Source: Nissolia schottii (lineage: Eukaryota > Streptophyta > Magnoliopsida > Fabales > Fabaceae). From it: a DNA stretch of 64,000 nucleotides. The notes under the pieces were generated by a model. The model was not told the origin of the DNA and ran no database searches. It saw nothing but the letters and a program-made list of their open reading frames with translations. The position numbers and the translations under genes were made by a program. Each line of letters starts with the position of its first letter. Position 1 is the first letter of the stretch. This document shows positions 25,585 to 39,193 of the stretch, in pieces. The stretch lies in assembly GCA_003254905.1 (NCBI GenBank), contig QANU01107820.1, positions 127,420 to 191,419 of the forward strand, read 5' to 3'.

Positions 25585-28500
25585 CTAGCAAACAGTCCGC
25601 CCGTAACATATTGAGGCAATGTAGAGATTCTTGGACCATTTTTCCTGCAGAACCTCGTAATTTAAAATCAATGAGAAACAGTAGCAATCGAACACACAAC
25701 ACTATCAGGATCCCTACCCATCATTTTGGACTTCTGGGGGAAAAAATTGTGCTTTAGATTTTTTTTTAATAAATTCTTTTCAAGGTATTCTCAACCAAAA
25801 GCTATCGGAACTCACCAGATCCTACCAACCAGAAATGATGCTAACACCAATAGATAAGCTAAAACAGAATAAATGTCAACCTAACATGTAATGAACTAAA
25901 AGGACACGAGAAATGCACATACCTTTACATGGGTGCTAGGGAAGGCAGATGTGCGAAGAGTCTCTTGTGTTTCATCAAGCAATTTCCGTTTTGGTATGCT
26001 CAGTATGAAGGCTGCCTGATCACTGGTAGCAGCCATAGATGTAATCCGGTAACCACTCTCCCATCGCCGATGGATTCCTTCACTTGGATACAAGAAATCG
26101 AGCTCCACAACCTTGCAACATTAAATGAAAAACAAGTATGTTCAGCAAGGTGGGTTTAAACTTTAAATATTCATACATAAAACTTATATAAAAAAAATTA
26201 TAAAAAAAATTCAAAGGTAAAAAAGGTTTAGATACCTGATCAGAATACCCAGCATTCCTGGACATAACAACACCCCAGCGACTGCCAGCAGTAGTCATGG
26301 AGGTAACATGGAATCCTTCTTTCCACTTTTTATTTATCCATTTAAATGGAAATGATTCGCTCACTTTGTAAGACTGCTGTGTGTAAGGAGTTCCTACAAA
26401 GCAAGGATTCTACCATGAGATAACAAAATAGCAAGTCATCTATTTAGAATATCAACAGTTGACGTTTCTCTAATCCCAGAAATTACACAAAAGAAAAGCA
26501 ACTCTACAAATAAAATAATTTAAAAGCTTCTTTTGTCAGCTTCTGTAACAAAAATCCTTTGTCTTATAGGTTGATGTGCCTCGGGGCTCACCAACGAAAG
26601 TAGCATTATTTATTAGATGGCAATCACATGTAAAAAACCTACTGACCCTAAGAAGGAGAAGGGGGAGGGGAAAGACGTGGGAGGGCGAGGGGTTACATTG
26701 CCTTAACAATTCCATAGAAGGATGTAGAAGGTGAAAAGGTGAAGCTTCAATTAGTTTTAAAAATTGACCAAGGTTTGCAGTGCATGTGAATGTCTCACTC
26801 TTACAAATTTGAAGTGCTTTCTCATACACATTAAATGTCATGGCAACAATAGTGCTAACAAATACAATCTACACAAACCAACGAACCTGCAGAAGATTCA
26901 GACAAAAGGGACATCAAAAAATTATAAAAATCAAGCATGAATGCCACAGGTTATGGTAGAAATGATAAGTAAAATGGTAAGTTATAACAATTTGGCAAAG
27001 CCCTTTCTACATAAAATTGTGAGCATATAAAATGTGTATAAAATTAGTAAAAAAGGAGGGGACTAGCTCAAACAACAGTGTCTTAATATAGAAGTGTGTA
27101 ATGGTAAAACCTTTGGACATGACAACCAAGGAACTCCCATTAACTGCACCAGCTATTGAACTGATATAGTAATTTTTCTCCCATTGCTCCATAATCCAAT
27201 CCTGAGAGATCATCAAAATACCTTAATCATTCCACTAACACACATTTACTAAATAGAAATGCGATTTATAATCCAGGGATGAAAAAAAAAAAAACTCACC
27301 TTATGCAGGAAGGCAGGTGACAACTCATATACCTGGGAAGAAAAACCCGTTCCTGCATCCATGATAAGGGCCCACAGATTTGTTGAAGAGGCCACACAGC
27401 TTATATACAACCCATCCTCAATACCCTTGTCTACATGCTGCCGGAGCCTAGTATCCGCCACATTATAGTGATATCTGCAACCAAAGAAAATGTTATTTAA
27501 GACAAAGCAAAATACGAACTTATTTTCTATATGATATGCATATAATGAGCAATCAATTTTTATAAATACTCCAATAAAAACAACTCCTGCCTCAAGCCCT
27601 AGTAGTTAAGAATTACTGCTTCGTTAAAACCTATTTTTTAATGAGCATTACTATGCAATATAACATTATTATGGAAACATTTGAGAAAGATGGATCACAA
27701 TCTATACATTCATAATCGTGTACATCTATTTAACAGGTTTGAAAGTGAGTAAACCTATTTGAAGTGCCATAAAAATTTAATCTGTACTAGTAATAGAATT
27801 TTAACTTGTGATTATGAAATTCTAGGGAGATTTTTGAACATATCATTCACAAAATTTCTTTCCAATTATTCTTAGATACAGAATTTATTGGATTTTCAAA
27901 AACTAATGCCATGTTAAACTTATACGTTGTCATGGAAAATGATATCTCAGTAAAGTCTTTTTTTTCCTCTCCTTGTATTTGGAATGGATCCTCTAATGCG
28001 GATTCCTCACATGACCTTGTCATATGTGATCGCTCACCATTAATTGAGAAAGTAGAACCTATACATGACATCAGCAAGAGAAAAATTAAGGTGAGAGATC
28101 ACACATGAAAAGGTCATGTGGGATATTCACATGAGAGAATCCATTCCCCCTAATATTCTTTTGTTTTGGAGAGGTACCATTAATAAACTAAGCAATATCA
28201 CCTACTTCCATTATCAGGTATAGCATGATGGCTCATAAGACTGAGAAAGGAATTTGGGGTTAGCAACATGCACCCATATATGGCTGACTTACTATCGCTT
28301 TACATGTCAGTCACACTATCTCAGACTTTTGGGAGAAGCCCGCAGAAAATAGTCAGAAATGCTAGAAATCCTAGAGCAACAAGCACACTTTTCAAGCCAA
28401 AAGAAAGAACGACTCAATCAAGCAAGAACACTCACCCGAACCATAATTTGAGCCCAAAAAAATTTGTGTTCAACGCACATGTGGAACAATATTTTTAAGA

Positions 28501-31500
28501 ACATGCCAGATTGAGGAATGTGTATTGATACCTCTGCTTCATGGGACGCCGCGCATTATAAACTGATATCCACTGAGTAGCAGGACTCCCCAGTCGCACT
28601 TTCTTCTTTGGCTGCTCATCTTCCTCCAGATTTATAAGCATCCTTCCTCGCTTTTGACCAACCTATTTATACAAAGGGCATTCAGATATACAAGTCAATC
28701 AATAAAAAACGTGACAATTTAACACCGAAGAATAAATACATAAAAACAATCAAAACACAACCTTCAATGCTCCATCAATTCTGATAGGTCTCAATGGAGT
28801 GCATGGTTCAATTAAGCTTTCAAAAAGTGATATAAGCTTGGAATAATTAGGCTCCTCATCAAATCTCATGTTAGTAACAGCTTCAAGGAACTGCTTAAAT
28901 GGAGCAGGACAAAAGCAGCACATCAACTCCGGAGAAGTGGCCATTTTTTTCTTACAAACAAGAAAACTTTTATTGTCACCCTGCAGATTAGGGGGAAAGG
29001 ATATAATAAATGTCAAATCAAACGAAACCTCTAAGAAATCAGAATCAACATATAAACAGATACGACTACAAAACACACCTGATAACCCTGCCATGGTAAT
29101 CTCCCTTTTATCAGAAATATTAATGTGTATGCCAGTGACTCAAGATCATCCCTACGACTTCCAGTCCTACCTAAGTGTGCATGTACACTGGCATACCTTA
29201 TTGTTCCCCTGCAGAAAGAGACATTAACAACATTTAAAAACAAAAGATAGTCATTTTAAAGTAATAATATTGACGAACCTGAATATGTCAGGTCTCTGAT
29301 CGTATTCAACATGTTGGCCTGATGATGCATCCTTCCATCTAGATGCTGAAGAAATTACAAGGTATGGACATTAAAATGTATTATAAAAATATCATATAAC
29401 TCAAAATAAATAAAAGCTAGGCTGAGACAGTGTTGGGACTGGTTATCAGAGAGGACAGAAGAAGAAAAGAATCTGTGTTGTTGCTATTGAGATTATGGCT
29501 AATTGCCAAGAACTCTAGAAAGTACAATGCCTAACTACAAGGTAGTCGGAGAGTAAGAGCCCCACAATCTACCCAAGTGGTTAATCTCACAAATGATCAA
29601 AGACACTTTCTAATCCCTTCCTCTCCTTATTTACACTATACACCAAGTAATTAACCCTTCTAACTACTCAATATGTAACTAACTCACTGAAAGTCACACA
29701 TAAAGTAACAGCAACTATAGCTGATTTGGAAGGGAAACATACCCAAACCAAGATCAATAAGATACAACTTCTTATCATCAGCTGATCCAGGTTGACCAAG
29801 CAAAAAGTTTTCTGGTTTTACATCTCCATGCACAAATCTGGTTCAATAACATGAGATTCATTAATAACAGCAATTGGTCATAGGTGTGCCAAAATAAATG
29901 GGAATTATCAATAGGATTTACCCTTTCAAATGGAGCTTCTCAAGGATTGATATTGCCTCTACGGCAATGCAAGCAACCATACTTGGTGACATCCTGTCGA
30001 GATGCTAAAAAGTTAAAGGGGCAAAAATAGAAAGAAAAATTGCAGTTAATAAAGTGAACCTATCATGTAATTAAAATGATAATCAAAATCTTACGATTGG
30101 CCAAGAGAATTCCATACATCCCAAAGACTCGGCCCAAGCATGTCCATGACCTGAAATATTTTTATTTTCCTTTTAGACGACACAGAGCAAGTCAACATAT
30201 GCTGATGTGGGGTTTTGAAGCATATCTCACCAGAATGTAAAAATCTCCTTGTCTACCCTTGTAATGAACCCAGGGAATGCCATAACAACCATTTAGAGTA
30301 CTTGTCAATGACCCAAAAAAGAGAGAAAGAGAGAGAATTAGATAAGAATATTACACCACTTAAAGCTTGAAAAATGTCCTCTAAAAAACCTGTTTACACC
30401 CTCGACAGAATACTTACCTGTAGACTTGCCACTCATAAGGAGGCCCGTAATTGCAGCCTTTACTGTTTCTGTGCTCAAACTTTAATGCAACCTGTAAACA
30501 AAGTTAAAAGTATAAAAGATGTCAATGTATCATCCCAAATAGAATCCTTAATATTTTCATTGAATCCTTAAAGAGAGACTGAACTCCAGAAAAATACCTC
30601 AATCGCATCAGGACCTGTACGATCAGAACCACCACTTAACCTTCTGCCCACATAAACTTGGCCAAAACCACCCTTACCCAATTTCCTCTCTATCTTATAT
30701 ACAGGAGAATTACCAACTTGTACCTACATCACCAAGAGAATAACCAACTCAAGTAAGGAAACTGATGTTATGAACAACAACCTCACTGCAGTCTAGAATA
30801 AGTTAGACAAGGACTAATGAGCCAAAACGTGATAAAAATTATTCTAACAACATGCATAACCAAAATCTCCATAAGTATTTACAATTTCCAGAACAGATCA
30901 ATTAACATCAGTTCAGAACATTAACAGGAAAAGCAAATCTTGGAAAGAATGTATTAAATGAAAAAAATATACATACACACACACATACCTACATGCATGC
31001 ATACATACATACATGCATACATACATACATACATACATATATACCCACTACCCAGCACATCTAAAATTTAAAGATAGCAGTCATGACTACAGTTGCCAAA
31101 AATAGCACAATCACATAATCAAAACTAGATTGCATATGTTTGGAAAGGCAGTAATGCAATCAAAAAGAAGCAAATGCAATATGGAGGGTATACCCTCTCA
31201 GGGACAGGGGTTGTGCTTGCATCTTCTTCAGCTCCCACCACCTTTTCTGCACTTCCACCCTCCATCACAATATTATTGTTGGCCACTACCTCTACGTGAT
31301 TGTAAATGGGTTCAGGAGCCCCTACAGCAACAGGTTCTGGAAGGACGTCACAAGGTTCAGGGTCCAGATCAATCAATCTAGCTCCACGGCCTCTACCAGC
31401 TGCAGTTCGCCTTGTGGGTACAGCTGGTGAAGGCCCTTTGCCTACAGCTGTGGCATTACCGCCTCTTCCTCTTCCACCTCCAACTCTCCTCCTAGTTCTG

Positions 31501-31607
31501 TTCGGAGCAGGTTGTGCCCAATTCTCTCCTTGATCAACAGGTAGTGGACCAGACTGAAGATCACCAAGCCGTTTCGACCTTCTAGCTCCACTTCTCAACT
31601 CTGGCAT
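25585..31607 (-). CDS. MLK: MUT9-like (EL1-like, casein-kinase-1 class) protein kinase
   Basis: Sixteen coding exons on the - strand: 31607-31194, 30723-30598, 30491-30418, 30300-30231, 30150-30095, 29993-29922, 29837-29743, 29345-29279, 29208-29079, 28980-28762, 28662-28532, 27474-27300, 27201-27111, 26393-26236, 26111-25923, 25644-25585. They total 2127 bases and 708 residues, typical of the MLK/AEL/PPK family. The start [16 protein letters not shown] is a family signature. A basic, RG-rich N-terminal region precedes the kinase domain: glycine loop GKGGFGQV 154-161, lysine K184 (VALK), catalytic loop HGDVKPEN with D276, and DLG with D299. The long C-terminal part ends [19 protein letters not shown]. 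Known relatives are nuclear Ser/Thr kinases that phosphorylate histone tails, PIF3 and CRY2 in light and clock signalling. The paralogue is not assigned. Confidence 0.95.
30961..31044. repeat. CATA/CATG simple repeat in MLK intron 1
   Basis: ACACAC followed by many ATAC and ATGC units, an imperfect tetranucleotide microsatellite inside the first coding intron of the kinase. Likely length-variable. Confidence 0.9.
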
Positions 31608-32700
31608 CCTCTCCCCATTCAAATCATAGCCCACTTCAGTCACCCCAAAAATGGCAAAAACCTCTGCAATAAAAAAAAAATCAATGCAAATAGAGAAATG
31701 AGTTCAGAGCATTCATTGAGTAAACATTTCTGCAACAAGAACAACGCATCCAAGATTAACTGAGAATATCTATCTATATCTACTCATCATATTAAAAAGT
31801 GGGGAGAAAATATCTATGGAGCTAGCCACGGCTTGCCCTCAGATAACAACATAAAGAAAGTAGCGTACTGAAAAAGCAGTAGATACCAATAAAAAAGGGT
31901 CTACTTTCAGCAAAATATACTCCACAATCCAACAACAAAAGGAATGTCACTAAAAGCATATAATGAGATCAGTCACTTTCAGCATTCCAAATTTAAAACA
32001 GACTTCTTATATCTTCAATCATCCCTTTGTCGGTTCAACAATTTTGCACATAAGCAAAAAAAAAGGTAAACAAAAAAAAAAACAGAAACCAGCAAGTTCT
32101 TATCCTAACCCTTCCCCCATCAAAACAGATTAACATAAATCCAAACCTTCAAATTTACTGATTGCTTCAGCTGAACCAACACAACAACTACAAAGCAAAT
32201 GAAAAGAAAAAAAAAATCAATTTTTTAGAACAGATTGAACACTCAATGAAGAAAACCAATCGTCAAACCGATCATAAAAAGAAACACATCAAAAAAATTT
32301 CAAAAAAAAATTTATTTAAAAGCAAATCACAGAACGGACCTCAAGCTCGCTCAACACTATCAACAACCACAAAACGATCAAAGAAAAAAATCCAAAAATA
32401 AATAGATAAAGAAACGGATAATCCAAACACAAAAAAACAAAATTGAAACAAAAATGAAAAGAAAAACTCACAGATCGATCCCTTACACTGCAAAAAGAGG
32501 ACGATCGGGATGCGATTCACGAACGAAACGGAGAGGAGAGCGATCGTAGTGGAATCGCGGAAGAACCAGTGAGGGAAACGCGAGGAATGCGGAATGAAGG
32601 GGGAAGCGAAAACGGCGGAAAAAGCTTTTTTGCGCCAGTGAAGAAGAAGATAGAACAAGCTATGGCGAACGCATCGAAATCAACATCGAAGATGGATTTA
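31608..32700 (-). other. 5' leader of the MLK kinase with a leader intron
   Basis: In gene orientation, a leader exon ends at 32472 before GTGAGT, and the exon carrying the start codon begins at 31663 after TTGCAG. The leader intron is therefore 31664-32471. The upstream edge of the leader is approximate; a GAA/TTC simple repeat lies near 32708-32731. The splice sites are clear by eye, while the transcription start is inferred. Confidence 0.6.
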
Positions 32701-32843
32701 GGGTTGGCAGAAGAAGAAGAAGAAGAAGAAAGGTTTGCAGAGAGTATTGGTGGTGTTGTTGTTATTATTATTATTATTAGGTGGAAGAAGAGAAGATAGA
32801 TGGATATGGAATGGGGTTACCCCTCCTTTGGTTTTTGTTGTTG

Positions 32844-33240
32844 ATGTTCCTGCTTCTTCTTTCTTTTCTTTTTCTTTCTTTTCTTTTTTTTCTTTTTTTT
32901 TTTATTTTAGTATTTTGTGCCTAAGAGAAATTAGAGAATGCGGTAATGGTGACTTTTATAGTTGTTTGTTGTTGTATTGTATGTTTGCGGTGCAATCCTA
33001 TTGCTTTTTCCGAATCAATGTTTGTTGTATGATAAATAATATCCTAATCCCATCCCATAATGTTTATACCCTTTCTTGTATATGCTGATACGTTAAATTC
33101 TATCAAAAAAATCCGTTGATCCGTTAAAATTAGAGTGCAAGCCTATAAAAACAATTGTAATCAATTAATAATTAAATAAGAGATTAATTTATATGTATTG
33201 TTTGTCAATAGTGTGATTTAACTTTTTAATATCTTAAAAG
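32844..33240. repeat. Duplicated segment, copy 1
   Basis: Shares a colinear series of blocks with 34042-34440: TGTTCCTGCTTCTTCTTTC, TAGTATTTTGTG, AATCCTATTGC, TGTTTGTTGTATGATAAATA, CCTAATCCCATCCCATAAT and TCAATTAATAATTAAATAAG. It lies upstream of the kinase gene and has no gene content. Confidence 0.8.
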
Positions 33241-34041
33241 TCTTTTTTTTTTGTCCGAAAGATGTTGAGATCATTGAAGTGAGTATGTCTTTTCTACAAA
33301 GTCTTTTCCATTCACACAGTTAAAAATTGAACTATTGACCAAATGTTTAAAGAGTTTAATCATCTATGTTCAACTTTGTTGATCTCAAAAGTTTTTAATA
33401 TAAAAGCATATGATCAAATAACAGTTGCTTTCTTTTTTTTAACATAAATAGTAGAGTCAGTCAAACATTATATATCTTCTAAAATAGTCGAACGACTCCT
33501 TGAACTTACTCCTTAGCGCAAAATCAAGGAAAGTGTTATTTAAACTATTAACTCTCGACACAATATTAAAGTCTTTTAATTAGTTATACATAGAAATTAA
33601 TCACATTAAATAATAAACGTGTATACATAATAATTAATACAAAATTTAAAGTATTTGAAGGACATCTTTTTATTCATGACATAGTAATGTAAATAAAATA
33701 TATATATATATATTATTAACAATCTAATTAAAGTAAATTTACATATTATTATCAATGTATCGATAAGAATCGAGTTTAGCGAAAAGGACTTTACCAAAAG
33801 AAATTAGTAAATCAATTAAAATTGGTGCAATTCGTGCATGGTTTTATTTTTTTGAGTTATAAAGATTTATTCTATGATAAATCATTATTCAAATTTCAGA
33901 TAAAAAGAGTGCTCATATTTACTCTAATTGTGCCTTAGAACAAAAAGTAGTCTTTAATAAAACAAATATCGTTAAAATACTAAGAAAAATACTATTATTA
34001 ACTAATTGTATTATCATGTGAATAAATCTAACGTGTAAATC
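33241..34041. other. AT-rich spacer with a dispersed repeat
   Basis: No gene. The part at about 33735-34030 matches 37970-38345 in order (TTACATATTATTATCAATGTATCGA, shown here only in part, then CAGATAAAAAGAG and AATACTAAGAAAA), so it is a dispersed repeat copy. A TA run lies near 33697-33713. Confidence 0.6.
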
Positions 34042-34440
34042 ATGTTCCTGCTTCTTCTTTCTTTTCTTTTTTTTCTTTTTTATTTTTTTACTTTAGTATT
34101 TTGTGCATAAGATAAATTAGAGAATGCAGTAACGGTGAGTTTTGCATTGTATGTTTGTGGTTTGTGGGTTGTGTGTTGTAATCCTATTGCTTTTTTCCGT
34201 ATCAATGTTTGTTGTATGATAAATAAAATCCTAATCCCATCCCATAATATATTTATATTCTTTCTTGCATATGTTGATCCGTTAAAATTAAAGTCCAAAC
34301 ATAGAAAAATAATTGGAATCAATTAATAATTAAATAAGAGGTTAATTTATATGCATTGATTGTCAATTATGTGAATCATGTGACAAGGAAAAAAGTAAAA
34401 GTGATTTGGCTTTTCAATACCACTAAAGTCTTTTATGTAA
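34042..34440. repeat. Duplicated segment, copy 2
   Basis: Second copy of the segment at 32844-33240, in the same orientation and about 1.2 kb away. Its blocks occur in the same order with small differences. Probably a local duplication rather than two independent insertions, although a repeat family cannot be excluded. Confidence 0.8.
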
Positions 34441-35635
34441 AATACTAGTGTTTTTTTTATCCGTGTCATGCACGAGAAATAATAGATAATGTTAGTATTA
34501 AAATGATAAAAAATCATTTTATAAATTAATTGCAAAGAAAATAATAAATAAATAATTTTAGTTATTAAAATGATAAATATTAAGTTTATAAACCAATAAT
34601 GTTATCAAAATTAAGCATATCAATCAATATTAAACTAATTGATAATGTATAATAATTTTTTTTTCTTTCATTGATATAATCCTACCCGAATCAAGTAGAA
34701 CCTCTTATGTGACAAAACTTTCTCTTCTGTGTTTTAACGCATGTGCATTAAGGCCCATTTTGTACACCTAATAGGATAACGTTTGATTATAAGACCTAAT
34801 ATGACAAAACCAAATAGTATAAGGTTGGATAAATTTTTAAAACTACATAGTTTTTTATATGACATATATTGTATAAAATATTACATTATATTATATAATT
34901 ATTTTCTCATTTTACAAAATAATTTTGATTATAAAAAATATATTTAATGAGCAATAACTAATAATAAATATATTTATTATCAACATTCACTATTTTTTAT
35001 TATTTAAAATTATGATTTAAAAACATAATATTTTTTCTTGACTAATTAAGTTTACTTTTAAATTCAAGTAAAAGTGATAATATATAAAACAAAATTTAAT
35101 ATTATTAATTATTAATTTAAAATTTTACTCTATTACGTAGAATTATATGTATATTAAATATTATTAAGTATTTGTCTGAACATTCGTTGTATTAAATATT
35201 ATTTCTAAAAATATATATTTATTACTAAATATTATATTTTAATTTAATTAATTGGTTAATTAAGTTATATTAATTTAATTTTCAGTACTTATTTATTTAT
35301 TAATTATGTTTACTAATTATTTAAAGAAATTATTATATTTTAAATTCATATTTAATAAAACAAAATAATATAATTGAATTTACCTTTTATAAGTAGATCA
35401 ACTGTACATCGTGTCTCTGTAAGTTAAATTAATTATCCATCACTTTGACATAAAAAGAGATAAAATCATTAATATTGTATTAGATTATTTTATTCTATCT
35501 TACATGGTGTGTCAAATGGGCTATAAGAATTTTATTTAAGGTAAACATTAACGTATATAATACGAAAGTTAACATAGATTAAACAAATGTTGACTAAATA
35601 CAATTAAGCAGTATGTGAGTTAGGATGAAAGGAAG
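34441..35635. other. AT-rich intergenic DNA without recognised features
   Basis: Very AT-rich, no long reading frame, no terminal repeats recognised. Confidence 0.5.
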
Positions 35636-35990
35636 GCACTCCTCAATCTAAACGATATGAGGACTATCACAAGCAAACTTAGCTAAGAGATGTGCAGTCA
35701 TGTTACCCTCTCTCTTGTTATGAGCAAACTAACAATTCTCAAACTCTACTCCTGTATTTTTACAATCACCCATAATTGAATATTAGAAGTAAGAAGGAAA
35801 TCTAGAATCTTGTTGAATAGCAAGGATTACCCCCAAACAGACGCTTTCTACCTCAATATGCTAGAAATAACAAATCATGTGCAAACAAAAATCCCAACCT
35901 TACCTTGTCTCCATAGTCAACTGTCAAACAAACACTTTCCTTGTTCCGAATGACAACCCCTATCCCCACCACTTATCGTCCTAGAATTTT
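35636..35990 (-). mobile_element. LINE remnant, RNase-H-like C-terminal end
   Basis: Read on the - strand, 35726-35660 gives REGNMTAHLLAKFACDSPHI. This is the usual end of the RNase-H-like domain of plant LINE-type polyproteins, with its conserved N-x-x-A-H-x-L-A-K-F. An upstream GVVIRNKESVC-like stretch near 35960 fits the start of the same domain. The piece between is out of frame with stops, so this is a dead fragment. Confidence 0.65.
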
Positions 35991-38422
35991 GATAGAATTT
36001 CACACATGAAATAAATATACTTCAATTCTAGTATTTCTTTTTTATACTTAGTATTTTAAAAAATAAAATAGAATTTTATTTACAATAAAAGGTTGATCGT
36101 CATGTGAAACCCTTTATTAAAAGTAAAATTTATCAATTAATTAAAATAAAGTATTTCGAGTTTAAAAATTGAAATGCTCAATATATCAAATATATGTGGC
36201 AAGCATATTTCTCATAATATATAATTTTTATCTAAAAATAAGTAATGATCATTAAGTAGTACACCTGATAGTTATATATTTAAATTAATTAAAGTATACG
36301 AAAATATAAAATTTTAAATATATATATATATATATATAAAAACAATTAAAGTAAAAAAATATCAAACTTAAATATAATTAATAAATTACAACTCTTTCGC
36401 AAGCAAGTTAAAATAACACGAAATTTAAAAATAATATAAAAATCATAAATAGTAAATGAAATTGTAAAGAATATAAAGAATAACACAATAGTTTCAGTGG
36501 CCATTCATTGAAATAACGATTATAGGATCATATAGAAAAACATAATGATAGAACTATACAAAAATAAAAAATTATAATCAAAAGGCTATATATAAGTTGT
36601 GGCAGTGTAAGATTCAAAATACATTTTTTACTTCACACTATTAGGGCAAGAACTCAATTTTCAGTTTCTTATTCATGAAGGTCGTGATGAGATGTCATTT
36701 CAGAGCAAGAATCATCGTCTTAATTACAATTTTAAAACACCGCCATTTTAATTGTGGTTTGTTGAGCTACAGTCAAGGGTTGCGATTAAATTTTCATGCT
36801 TATGGTTTAATTGTAGTTTAAAATTCAGTATTGATGAACATAATTTTAAGATATGGTATTAATGAATGAATAAATAAATAAATTTTAATTTAATTCAATA
36901 TTAATGAGCACAATCAAAATTAACATGTTTAAGAAAGGAATAATTTTTAAAAAAAAATATGAGAAAAAATTTGGTTTAATCACAATTTTAATCCATTAAA
37001 TTTTAATTTATTTTTAATTAAATTATTTTCATAATTTTGTTTACACACTTAATAGATAGCTTTCCTACAGTTCTAGTTTTAAATTTTCAAATGTTAGCAA
37101 CTACAATTAGCTTTATTTTTAGTTTTTTTTTAATTTATTATTTTTTGTCAAATAAATGACATTACACTAAAGTATAAAAAACTTTGTAGTAATAAAAGAA
37201 TATTGTACTAAAATAAATAAGTATATCTCCCTAACTTAAGTCTTATTTTTCACACTAAGATAGTATTTTAGAGAATGATATACACATCTTTACTTGCTCT
37301 CCCCAAATGTGTTCTAGGGTGATTCTTCCTGAAAATGAAACACAAAAAATGAGCACATAAAAATATGAAAAATGTCATACAAAAATATATCACTAACTTA
37401 AGCGATCTTATGTCAACTAAGTAATTTGAAAATGAATATTGTACTTGATATTTCAATGAAACTTTAGACCATATTCGGGTTGAAGTCAAAGCTCGAAAAC
37501 ACTTGACCTACTAATCTATTTGTTAGTCTCAAAAATAAATAAAAAAGAAAAAAAAAACAAAACAAAACGAATCACAATGGATAAATCAAATATATATGAT
37601 AACAAAAAGAAAAAAGGAATTCTTTTTTTATTTCCCTTTTTTAGGTCAAATTAATCATTAATTCATTATTATTATTGTATTGTAATGTTTTCATTAAGTT
37701 TTTACATTAAATGAGAATATGATAACAACGTAGGCTGTTTGATAACACTAAAAGTTAAAAATATGGCTGTATTGTAGCTTCATTTATTACCTTAACTGCT
37801 TTGATGAGCTCATTTACAATTTTAAGTATACATACAACTCATTTGTAGTCTTAGTTGTTGTTATTATCCTTTTTAATATGATAAATCAACAAAAATATGA
37901 CAATACAGTAATGATAATAAATTGAGAGATTAATTTGACATACAATTTATAATTTTAAGAATTAAAAAATCATTTTACATATTATTATCAATGTATCGAC
38001 TATCTTTTATAATATTATTATAAAAGTGATTTTCTGTTTAGATTGACAGAATAATGCACGAATAAGGTGCGCCAACAAATTTCAAGTACGTGGCTGAAAT
38101 CATGGCAAATGTGAGAAATTATGTGGCAATTTGTAAATCAACTAAAATTCGTGCAATTTGTGTAAGGTATCTTTTGAGGTATAACGATTTTTAAGATAAA
38201 TCATGATTCAAATTTCAGATAAAAAGAGGGGTCATATTTAGTCTAATTGTGCCTTGAACAAAAAATAGTCTTTAATAAAAAAATATCGCTAAAATACTAA
38301 GAAAATACCATTATTATCATTATCATGTGAATAAATCTATTGTATAAAGACTTTACCGTAGGAAATCTAACATTAAAATCTAAATAATAATAGTATAAAA
38401 GTTTAAAACCCCCCAGTATTGG
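35991..38422. other. AT-rich intergenic DNA with microsatellites and a dispersed repeat
   Basis: No gene recognised. It holds a TA run near 36319-36340, an AT-rich middle, and at 37970-38345 the partner of the repeat seen at 33735-34030. The copy here has extra DNA at about 38010-38120 that the other lacks. Confidence 0.55.
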
Positions 38423-38600
38423 GGGTGGAAATGGTCCACCCAAACAAATTCTAAATTATTCGGTTCAACCTATTATTTATCATAAGTTTTTTCTTAAGAT
38501 TCGGTCTGACATTTTTAAAAGTCTAGTCTTACCCAAAAGTCTGTTTATAAGTCTACTTAAAACAAAGAAAAAGAAAAGGTTTATGTGTTATTTGCCATTG

Positions 38601-38641
<41 letters not shown>

Positions 38642-39193
38642 TATCTAATTAAGTTATTAACAAGAAATATAGGAAATGATAGTTTTTTAGCCATTTAAGA
38701 TTAACACAACCAAAATAAGTATGAAATAAGATGAATTATACTAATAACTAAGAAAGAATACTATTTTACAAAGTTTACAGTGATATAACAATAGAAAACG
38801 AATTAATAAACATTATACAACAAAAGAAAAGATAAAGTGTTAGGTGTTTAGATTTGAGACAAAGAGATTAAAAGTTAAAGAAGAATGTCAGACTATTTCT
38901 AAAGGAGAGAGAAAGAAATGAGAAGCATAAAAATTTTGAATATGATTAGGTCATATTATAAGAATATGATAAGATATTTTTATATTCAAGAATAGAAAAA
39001 AATATTTTTATAAAAAGACCAACCTATTAGGTCAAATAGGTTTTTTTTATCGTTTATGACCTAACTTATTTAGCTAAAAAAACTTTTTTAAAAGCTTTGA
39101 TCTGACTTGTTTATTAAATGAGTTAGGCCGAGTTAGTCCCTAAACGAATTGGGTTAAAGACCCCCAACGAGCGACCTAACCTACTTTCGCGCC
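38423..39193. mobile_element. Non-autonomous inverted-repeat DNA element, copy 2
   Basis: Begins GGGTGGAAAT, the same tip as the element at 12180, and ends in ACTTTCGCGCC, a diverged form of ATTTCCACCC. Interior blocks match copy 1 in order, including ATGATTAGGTCATATTATAAG-like sequence (compare about 12675-12725) and GAGTTAGGCC near the right end. A long TA microsatellite at 38608-38637 sits inside. No transposase. Confidence 0.7.

Noticed and set aside
31608-31643. Longer start for the MLK kinase (GTG at 31643)
   Set aside because: Not an ATG; the family starts at [10 protein letters not shown], which has its own ATG at 31607.
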